DNA of 5,161 nucleotides from Bacteroidota bacterium (GTDB lineage: Bacteria; Bacteroidota; Bacteroidia; Bacteroidales; Paludibacteraceae): NCBI GenBank assembly GCA_022709605.1, contig JAKLIM010000284.1, forward strand, positions 1-5,161, given 5' to 3'. The notes under the pieces were generated by a model. It was not told the origin of the DNA and did not search any database. It saw only the letters and a program-made list of their open reading frames with translations. The position numbers were made by a program, and so were the translations under genes. Numbering within the stretch: position 1 is the stretch's first letter; each line of letters starts with the position of its first letter. Of this stretch, positions 1 through 5,161 are shown one piece after another.

Positions 1-1184
1 TATCCTTCGGTCACGGTGAAAGGTATTTGAGCTGTTGCACCATATGCATAATACGAAGCTGTTGCAGTGCCTACACTTGTTACGTTGCTTCCGGCTACGG
101 CAATGGGAGCATCAATGTTTTCATATGCACCAATATCAATTGTAGAGTTTTTAATGCGGTCGTTAGCAACCACATCCCTATCACCTTCCAGCGCAACAGA
201 ATTATCCCCATTGTCGATTCCTGCAAAATTTGAAGCAGGATAATAATTCGTTAAATCAGCAAAAACATCGGTAGCAGTAGTAAACGAGACACTGTTGTTA
301 GTAGTAAAAGTTCCAATCGACCCATTATAATAACTGTTATTTAAAGTGCCCCCTCCTGAAAGTGCCGAATTGTAGAAAATGCTGTTTTTTATTGTTGTAG
401 TGAAGTAGGAGGACAGGTTTACACCGGCACCGGCAGGATTATCTACAAAATTGCAGTTTGAAATTGTATGCGTATTTGTACCCCCGGCAGCACTGCTGAT
501 AAATGGTTTTGTTTTAGTACCTTTAATAATACTATTTTTAATAATCACGGTTGCATTACCTGCGTTACGTGCGATTACAGCATTATGAGCAGATGTACTT
601 TTTTCTTCACAATCGATAAACTGACAGCGATCGATAGATAAAGTAGCAGTCCCATTAAACCTGATAATTCCACGAATGTAGGCACCAGCTTTATTTACAA
701 AGTTCTTTATAATACAATCTTCCAAAGAGAGATTTGCACTGACTGGAATATTTACAAATATACCATATTGTGAGGCATCTGGTTGTAGATTTTGGAAGGA
801 TATTCCGCTAAATACCAAACCTGCTCCGTAATCGGCAAGCACACGGACAGCTACGCTACCTGCATATTCAAAAATTGTATTTGAAGCATCGAGAACACGC
901 TCTTCGTTAGCACCTGTATATCCACCCTGAACACTGATGTTTGTCGTCTTGGCTGTGTTTGTCAAGCTGGAAGTCATAATGTAAGTTCCTTGCATAATAG
1001 CAATAACATCGCCCGATGTATTCGCAATACTAAATGCTTTTGAGGGTGTAGCATATGCGGTTTCCCATGAAACCCCGTCCCCTGTGTCGTCACTACCACC
1101 TAATGAGGCTGGTTTAACGTAGATACTTGCTGCCTGTATCGGCAGTACGATACTCAATACCAAAAAAAATAAAGATTTTTTCAT
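1..1184 (-). CDS. Exported right-handed parallel beta-helix (pectin-lyase-like fold) protein; 3' end outside window
   Basis: The frame opens with ATG at 1184-1182 and stays open for 394 codons to the window edge, so the gene is partial. The start is supported by a Sec signal peptide straight after it: MKK, hydrophobic residues 5-16, probable cut after Ala18. No Shine-Dalgarno is present, as is common in Bacteroidota. The mature start, IYVKP...GDGVSWETAYAT...GDVIAIMQGTY, is the common opening of secreted beta-helix proteins. Rungs follow with aligned positions at SLEDCIIKN, SIDRCQFID, VIIKNSIIK, TISNCNFVD and TIKNSIFYN (residues about 153-271), spaced 24-31 residues. The helix ends with IDIGAYE at 349-355. 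Residues 360-394 begin another, unidentified domain. No catalytic residues could be assigned; it may be a polysaccharide lyase, hydrolase, adhesin or surface protein. It lies 242 bases downstream of the PL8 lyase on the same strand, suggesting a shared role in polysaccharide use. Confidence 0.88.
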   Translation of the reverse strand, partial: MKKSLFFLVLSIVLPIQAASIYVKPASLGGSDDTGDGVSWETAYATPSKAFSIANTSGDVIAIMQGTYIMTSSLTNTAKTTNISVQGGYTGANEERVLDASNTIFEYAGSVAVRVLADYGAGLVFSGISFQNLQPDASQYGIFVNIPVSANLSLEDCIIKNFVNKAGAYIRGIIRFNGTATLSIDRCQFIDCEEKSTSAHNAVIARNAGNATVIIKNSIIKGTKTKPFISSAAGGTNTHTISNCNFVDNPAGAGVNLSSYFTTTIKNSIFYNSALSGGGTLNNSYYNGSIGTFTTNNSVSFTTATDVFADLTNYYPASNFAGIDNGDNSVALEGDRDVVANDRIKNSTIDIGAYENIDAPIAVAGSNVTSVGTATASYYAYGATAQIPFTVTEG

Positions 1185-1426
1185 AACAAAATAGTTTTTA
1201 TGATTTTTAAAACAAAATAATTCATAAACATAGAGATATGTATTCTTAAATCCTAAGCAAAAATCAAACTCAAAGCTCAAAGGAAATTCCGATATTTTAA
1301 TGCTTTGCATTCTTGCTCTTGAACAAATAAAAATAATTCCTTTAAATTTATATATAATTTCCGTTGAAACTTGCCTACTGGACATCACACTACAGAACTT
1401 CTGACAGTTTAATGCCTGACAATTAT
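1185..1426. other. A+T-rich intergenic region between the lyase and beta-helix genes
   Basis: These 242 bases hold no credible gene on either strand. On the minus strand they would form the 3' flank of the lyase and the leader of the beta-helix gene. The length suggests that the downstream gene may have its own promoter, but no clean Bacteroidota promoter (TTTG then TAnnTTTG at the usual spacing) was found. There is no strong GC-rich hairpin with a T-run to mark a terminator. The visible structure is a tandem heptamer at 1269-1282, a weak hairpin at 1299-1311 and two copies of TATTTTGTT in the last 45 or so bases before the ATG. Confidence 0.75.
1269..1282. repeat. Perfect tandem heptamer, two copies of CTCAAAG
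   Basis: The plus strand reads CTCAAAG twice in a row (minus strand CTTTGAG twice), with a degraded extra half-copy, ATCAAA, at 1263-1268. It lies about 85-98 bases upstream of the beta-helix start codon. It could be part of a regulator site or chance in A+T-rich DNA; the sequence alone does not decide. Confidence 0.3.
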
Positions 1427-1663
1427 TTATTTCACGATAAACTTCGAAAAGCTTTGATTGTGGCTTTTTGTGTTTGTTATTCTGAGGAAATAAATCCCTT
1501 CTGCAAAACCATTTATATACAGACTCTTATCGAACAAAGTATTCATCATTTTACCAAACACATCGAATACTTCTAATTTTACATCATTGCTTTCGCCCGG
1601 TAGGTTTACTGTAAGTACTTGTCCGTTTCGAACCGGGTTTGGAGAAACAAGATATTGATTCTC
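1427..1663 (-). other. T9SS type A C-terminal sorting domain of the lyase, including the stop codon
   Basis: Residues 1167-1244 carry the usual layout of Por secretion system C-terminal domains: a YLVSPNPVRNG opening with the PNP motif at 1174-1176, a VKLEVFDVFGKMM strand pair, a GFAEGIYFLRI segment and a lysine-containing SKFIVK end. In Bacteroidota this domain directs a Sec-exported protein through the type IX secretion system and is usually cleaved, leaving the protein secreted or attached to surface lipopolysaccharide. It implies that a T9SS is encoded elsewhere in the genome and that the missing N-terminus has a Sec signal peptide. Confidence 0.9.
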
Positions 1664-4600
1664 CCAATCGAAATCAGGTCTGATTCCTGTATTTAAATTC
1701 GGGAAGTTACTCATACCAAAATATCCCATATTGAATTCAGAAACCTGCACTGTGCTTCCATTTACATTGTCCCAGTCGTTTACCTCAAGTTTCACATATC
1801 TGTAGTTCACAACTGTTGGTAATTGCACTTTTACTTCTGCTACATTTGTGGCTATATCGGTGTTTGATAAAATGGTTGTGAAGATATCTGTCTCTGCATT
1901 TTTTCCGTAGAAAGAAAGCTTTTTAGCTCTGAGCATTTCAGTAGTATTGTTATAAGTGCGATGACGATATGTAAAAAATGAAATATCGTTCTGTTTTTTC
2001 ATATCGATAGTAAACGATGGCAGATAGTCGGTCGGCCCTGTGACTCCACCATAAGTTTTTCCGGGTTTTATAAACACATATGCCGAACGCAAATCGTTAT
2101 CGATAATATACATTGGATTGTCGCCAAAGACAGCTTCATCAACCACCCCTACAATTGAAGTTGTTATTTCCCACTCACTTCTATCGTACATAATGTCACG
2201 TCCGGTATATAAAGGCGTATTTTCATTTACAATGAATTTCAATGAACGTCCGGCATGTGGCGAAGTTGATTGGTAAGTAATTGCACGTCGGGAAGTCATG
2301 CCTGGTATCGAAATACCTAACTTAATCTGATTTCCACTATTAGATGGGTCGGATACATGTACAATTGCCTCACCATTTTCAATATTTTTAACAATCACGG
2401 CACATGGAGCATCCGCTTCCAACACTAACTGATTGGCCTGAATTCCACCTGCTTTCAGGAATACAAAACCATACACTTTCGATTTTTTGTTGTAAACAGC
2501 CTGAACAGAATCGGAGTTCGATAAAATTTCAATATCAGCTACATTGTAACTCTGCGCCTGAGTAGCATTTTGCAATTCTGGAACGATAATGTAAGCATAT
2601 TTGTCTGCCACAGGCTGTACACCATGATTGATTGAAAGGCTAAACACATCCTTTGTTAGCAAATCCGACGAATAATTTTCATTTATATCGAACCAGCTTC
2701 CGGTTTGTTGTTGTGCCGAAAGGTCGATTTTTGCTTTCGCAGGGAAATAATATCCCACGCCACCATGATAAACCCAGTCAACAGTATTGTCGTGTGTGAA
2801 ACTTCCGTTGCTGAATGTGCTTTGACTTCCATCAATCGACACTGTGACATCTCCTTTCTGTAATGTTTGGTTTAATGTGGTGTTAATTTGCTGAGTATTC
2901 TGCGATTTAATTTCAGAACCAAGACAAACAATTTCATCGTCGAAGAAAAACCACGATTTATTAGCCGATGTATTGATGGAGAATTCAGTATCGTTATATT
3001 TATAAACCGACACAGTGTTTGTACTATCGGAAACTCCACCCACAAAATCTGATTGCCCTGCTTTCACATAAGTAGAAAGTTGTGGTATTTCAGTTAACTC
3101 GGGACAGGTAACACCAGGAATCTTCGCCCAGTTCCACACAGGGAAAATATTATCATACTCATTACCATCCACAAACAGACCCATTGCTCCATCCGATAAA
3201 AAGTATTGTTTTTTACCTTCAAGATTATCCTTAAGATACTCATTTCGAATGGTTCGAGTTGAAACCATGCGTAAATCTGTACTGTACGAAGGTCGTTTAT
3301 GTAAACTATAATCGGTGTTGTAAAAATGAGTACTTGTGGCGTTCACATTGTAAGATGCAGGCTGAGCACCGGTAAATCTTTCGTTGGCAGCATTATATAC
3401 AGCAGCATTAGCCGGGTCGATGGAAGCCATGCGTGTAGCAATTTTGTTTGTACCCTGCTTCACTGTAGCGCCCGGACGAGTGGATGCACGACCAATGACA
3501 TTAAAGAAAATGCTTTGTCCACGAAATGCGCTTAAATATGTATCCTTCACCAACATGCTCAGCACAGTCAGCTTTTCAGCCGAAAGTGCAAATTGTGTTC
3601 CAACGGCATACATCGCCGCTGTAGTAATACCATTCATAAACACTTCGCCGTAAGAGCCAATGTGTAGCTGACGACCATGCTGTGTATAGGAATTGTCGTA
3701 CTGAATACCCTCGCTACCTGTGGTATATTCAATTGGGGAATAAATATAATCCATTGCTGTTTGCAACAAATTGCGATCGGCGGTAAGACAAGCTCTGTAC
3801 ATCCAGTGCAGTGCCACATCCACACGGTTTGCGCCGGCCTGAGCACCCGGATTTCCGCCTCTGTCTCTGAGTCGAACAATTGCATTGTCGAACAATGTTT
3901 GTTGTACTTTATCAGTGCCGTCAAATTGCATCAAAATCAGGAATAGTCCCATTCTTTGAGGTTCTGCTATTTCGTTCTGATACCAGTTGGTCGATGACGG
4001 AGCCTGTGATTGCCAATATTGCAACATAAGATCTAATTTCGTTTTCAGAGCCGCATCTCCAACCATTGAACTTCCTGAGTAAGTATAAGCCAGTGCCATT
4101 TCTATCATTCTGTTCAGATGCACTAAAGGATCCCAGTTGGTTCTGTCGGTTGATGCATAATTTACATCGGGGAACGAACCATTGGGCTGAAGTTGTGTCA
4201 AATAACCATTTACATTGCTTTCGAGACTTGCCACATTCGACACCCTGTCGGCAAATGCCTCGTTTACAATACGCTGCATAAATACATCAAAAACCGGAGT
4301 TTCTTCCACCACTACCTGACAAGTGGCAGTCAGTGAACTATTGGATGTGGCTGTAGCTGTAATAATAGCTGTACCGGCACCCACTGCTTTTATCTGCCCT
4401 TCGGCTGTAATGATGGCTACATCTGTATCCGACGATTGCAGAGTGACATTTCTATTTTCGACAAAAAGCGGAGAAAATCTCACATTCATATCTTTCGCTT
4501 CGTTTAGTGTTAGATAATGAATAGGAATATCGAATGAAATTGAAGTGGCAGGAACTCCTTCTCCACGACTCACTACAGACATATTGTAAGAATTAGGGCT

Positions 4601-5161
4601 TGAGTATTCTCCCTGTAACCACAGCAAATCAACTTGTCGGTTAAGAGGTGAATTTACAACCTGAATTGGCCTGATATTTACTAAACCAGATGCAGTTTCA
4701 TTGGTAATTACTTCTGATTCTGTCCATGTCTCGCCTTCATCGGCAGTTTCATATTTAAAGAGTCCAAAAGTTCCGCCACTTAGTTTTTTTGAGAGATATA
4801 AAACTAAAGGATTTGAAGCATCGAAGCACGCACCTCCTACCTGATACGAATTTGCAAAGAATGTTCTTCCACCCACTGCTGTATATTGACTAATGGGCAA
4901 ACCATCACCGGCACTTGCAATAGTAAAGCTATTCCATTGTGTTCCGTCCCATTTGGCAATTTTATAAGTATGGTTTGAACTTGAGCCGGGATTTGTAGTT
5001 GCATTTACGTTTTCGCCGTTAAAAGCATCGTACAGTATGACCGGTTTATTGTCAATCAGAGTAATATCGTAAGCAATGGCTTTGTCGGTAGCCTGAGTAG
5101 TGGTATAAACCACATCGGCAGGAGTAGCATACGACAGGGTTGAATTTGTTCCATCGGCCTT
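1427..5161 (-). CDS. Secreted multidomain polysaccharide lyase, family PL8 (chondroitinase AC/hyaluronate lyase type), with T9SS sorting domain; 5' end outside window
   Basis: Likely cleaves uronic-acid-containing polysaccharide (chondroitin/hyaluronan, possibly xanthan) by beta-elimination outside the cell or on its surface. The frame is open from the window edge to a TAA at 1427-1429, giving 1244 residues (residue 1 is the codon at 5161). The GTG at 5113 is not a credible start, because the frame continues upstream and the propeller is already under way. Seen in order: BNR-like beta-propeller about 1-200 with an Asp-box TADEGETW at 139-146; BIG2 domain about 206-286; PL8 alpha/alpha toroid about 292-646; PL8 beta-sandwich domains about 676-1000, opening with FPVWNWAKIPG; discoidin-like domain about 1001-1149; T9SS sorting domain 1167-1244. 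Candidate catalytic residues are Asn445, His495, Tyr504, Arg558, Arg562 and Glu641. The protein is much longer than a simple chondroitinase AC (about 700 residues). The signal peptide is not visible. The PL8 call is firm; the substrate is inferred. Confidence 0.93.
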   Translation of the reverse strand, partial: KADGTNSTLSYATPADVVYTTTQATDKAIAYDITLIDNKPVILYDAFNGENVNATTNPGSSSNHTYKIAKWDGTQWNSFTIASAGDGLPISQYTAVGGRTFFANSYQVGGACFDASNPLVLYLSKKLSGGTFGLFKYETADEGETWTESEVITNETASGLVNIRPIQVVNSPLNRQVDLLWLQGEYSSPNSYNMSVVSRGEGVPATSISFDIPIHYLTLNEAKDMNVRFSPLFVENRNVTLQSSDTDVAIITAEGQIKAVGAGTAIITATATSNSSLTATCQVVVEETPVFDVFMQRIVNEAFADRVSNVASLESNVNGYLTQLQPNGSFPDVNYASTDRTNWDPLVHLNRMIEMALAYTYSGSSMVGDAALKTKLDLMLQYWQSQAPSSTNWYQNEIAEPQRMGLFLILMQFDGTDKVQQTLFDNAIVRLRDRGGNPGAQAGANRVDVALHWMYRACLTADRNLLQTAMDYIYSPIEYTTGSEGIQYDNSYTQHGRQLHIGSYGEVFMNGITTAAMYAVGTQFALSAEKLTVLSMLVKDTYLSAFRGQSIFFNVIGRASTRPGATVKQGTNKIATRMASIDPANAAVYNAANERFTGAQPASYNVNATSTHFYNTDYSLHKRPSYSTDLRMVSTRTIRNEYLKDNLEGKKQYFLSDGAMGLFVDGNEYDNIFPVWNWAKIPGVTCPELTEIPQLSTYVKAGQSDFVGGVSDSTNTVSVYKYNDTEFSINTSANKSWFFFDDEIVCLGSEIKSQNTQQINTTLNQTLQKGDVTVSIDGSQSTFSNGSFTHDNTVDWVYHGGVGYYFPAKAKIDLSAQQQTGSWFDINENYSSDLLTKDVFSLSINHGVQPVADKYAYIIVPELQNATQAQSYNVADIEILSNSDSVQAVYNKKSKVYGFVFLKAGGIQANQLVLEADAPCAVIVKNIENGEAIVHVSDPSNSGNQIKLGISIPGMTSRRAITYQSTSPHAGRSLKFIVNENTPLYTGRDIMYDRSEWEITTSIVGVVDEAVFGDNPMYIIDNDLRSAYVFIKPGKTYGGVTGPTDYLPSFTIDMKKQNDISFFTYRHRTYNNTTEMLRAKKLSFYGKNAETDIFTTILSNTDIATNVAEVKVQLPTVVNYRYVKLEVNDWDNVNGSTVQVSEFNMGYFGMSNFPNLNTGIRPDFDWENQYLVSPNPVRNGQVLTVNLPGESNDVKLEVFDVFGKMMNTLFDKSLYINGFAEGIYFLRITNTKSHNQSFSKFIVK
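1715..2161 (-). other. Discoidin-like (F5/8 type C) beta-sandwich domain of the lyase
   Basis: Residues about 1001-1149 follow the PL8 C-terminal beta domain and have the look of a discoidin/CBM32-like sandwich: IIDNDLRSAYVF near the start, PSFTIDMKKQNDISFFTYRH in the middle, KKLSFYGKNAET, and RYVKLEVNDWD followed by VQVSEFNMGYFG at the end. The 'D-x-x-x-x-S', 'Y-x-x-Y-V-K-L' and terminal 'SEF' features are typical of that fold. The likely role is carbohydrate binding that holds the enzyme on its polymer. It is divergent, and a profile search could place it in a related sandwich family. Confidence 0.6.
3224..4288 (-). other. PL8 lyase catalytic alpha/alpha toroid domain within the large lyase gene
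   Basis: This part encodes residues about 292-646 of the lyase. The family signatures seen are NWYQNEIAEPQ (substrate-cleft aromatic patch), GANRVD (Asn445), YTQHGRQLHIGSYG (His495 and Tyr504), GRASTRPG (Arg558 and Arg562) and RTIRNEY (Glu641). The intervals Asn-His 50, His-Tyr 9, Tyr-Arg 54, Arg-Arg 4 and Arg-Glu 83 equal those between Asn175, His225, Tyr234, Arg288, Arg292 and Glu371 of Pedobacter heparinus chondroitinase AC, as remembered from its structure. In that family Tyr acts as general base/acid and Asn neutralises the uronate carboxylate. The Glu match is the least sure, since the surrounding loop differs. Domain limits are approximate. Confidence 0.9.
4304..4546 (-). other. BIG2-type bacterial immunoglobulin-like domain of the lyase
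   Basis: Residues about 206-286 match the usual BIG2 layout: a short opening strand, then TLQSSDTDVAIITAEGQIKA, then VGAGTAIITATA and a closing CQVVV strand. The SSD-x-x-VA and G-x-I-x-AVGAGTA-I-ITA pattern is characteristic. Such domains act as spacers or adhesion modules in exported proteins. Here it links the propeller to the PL8 toroid. Confidence 0.8.
4562..5161 (-). other. N-terminal BNR/sialidase-like beta-propeller segment of the lyase (incomplete)
   Basis: Residues about 1-200 show repeated short beta-strand patterns of the kind 'YKIAKWDGTQW' and 'GLFKYETADEGETW'. The second contains an Asp-box (S/T-x-D-x-G-x-T-W) at residues 139-146. A later stretch, RPIQVV followed by LLWLQGEY, resembles the last blades of BNR_4-type propellers. 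Those occur in Bacteroidota secreted proteins and in some propeller-fold polysaccharide lyases (PL24/PL25 ulvan lyases). Only part is in the window, so the blade count and any active site cannot be judged. It may be a second catalytic module or a glycan-binding module. The family assignment is from pattern only. Confidence 0.6.

Noticed and set aside
27..233. Plus-strand open frame of 68 codons
   Set aside because: It is antisense to the beta-helix gene, and the Cys-rich translation has no recognisable features.
1225..1260. Candidate Bacteroidota promoter on the minus strand (TTG, then TATGTTTA)
   Set aside because: The -7-like element misses the final G of TAnnTTTG, and the spacing to the nearest TTG is 25 bases, longer than usual. 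A match this loose is expected by chance in such A+T-rich DNA.
1299..1311. Hairpin AATGC-TTT-GCATT as a terminator
   Set aside because: The stem is only five pairs, mostly weak, with no T-run following on either strand; it also lies over 110 bases past the lyase stop. Not enough to call a terminator.
1364..1576. Plus-strand open frame of 70 codons
   Set aside because: It mostly overlaps the 3' end of the lyase on the other strand and has no signal peptide, domain or family likeness; a shadow frame.
3326..3946. Several short open frames on the plus strand, and one of 96 codons on the minus strand in another frame, inside the lyase
   Set aside because: All lie antisense or out of frame to the strongly conserved PL8 catalytic region, and their translations look like random shadow products rich in Cys, Ser and His.
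4066..4517. Two plus-strand open frames of 71 and 64 codons
   Set aside because: They are antisense to the BIG2 and toroid coding region and show no independent support.
5111..5113. GTG codon as the start of the lyase gene
   Set aside because: The same frame is open for 16 more codons to the window edge with protein-like composition, there is no signal peptide after the GTG, and the beta-propeller is already in progress. The true start is upstream of the window.
1..5161. CRISPR arrays, tRNA/rRNA genes, insertion sequences, defence or toxin-antitoxin modules
   Set aside because: No regularly spaced repeats, no RNA-gene signatures, no transposase-like frames or terminal inverted repeats; nearly all of the window is explained by the two exported-protein genes.

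Overview
The window looks like a piece of a Bacteroidota (Bacteroidetes) genome. The evidence is a C-terminal domain of the type IX secretion system (T9SS) sorting kind, A+T-rich DNA, no Shine-Dalgarno sequence before the one visible start codon, and two large exported proteins of kinds typical of polysaccharide-degrading members of that phylum. A T9SS points to a Flavobacteriia-, Cytophagia- or Paludibacter/Prolixibacteraceae-like lineage more than to gut Bacteroides. This is inference and the species is not recognised.

Both genes lie on the minus strand and both run off the window. The upstream gene (5161 down to 1427, 5' end missing) encodes at least 1244 residues of a multidomain extracellular polysaccharide lyase. 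In order it holds a BNR/sialidase-like beta-propeller segment, a BIG2 immunoglobulin-like domain, a complete family 8 polysaccharide lyase (PL8) module of the chondroitinase AC type, a discoidin-like (F5/8 type C) beta-sandwich and a T9SS sorting domain. The catalytic Asn, His, Tyr and Arg residues, and a probable Glu, lie at the same spacing as in Pedobacter heparinus chondroitinase AC. It should therefore be an active lyase on a uronic-acid-containing polysaccharide such as chondroitin sulfate or hyaluronan, with xanthan-type polymers as an alternative.

A 242-base A+T-rich gap (1185-1426) follows. It holds no gene and no convincing terminator or promoter, only a short tandem heptamer and a weak hairpin.

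The downstream gene (1184 down to 1, 3' end missing) encodes a signal-peptide-bearing right-handed parallel beta-helix protein (pectin-lyase-like fold). It has regularly spaced rungs and a closing IDIGAYE motif, followed by the start of an unidentified domain. It has no entry among stop-terminated ORFs because its stop codon lies outside the window, but the frame is open for 394 codons.

Together the two genes suggest part of an extracellular polysaccharide-utilisation region. No SusC/SusD pair, sulfatase, glycoside hydrolase or regulator is in view to confirm this. I see no RNA gene, mobile element, CRISPR array or new defence-type system. The most unusual item is the propeller-BIG2-PL8-discoidin-T9SS domain order.
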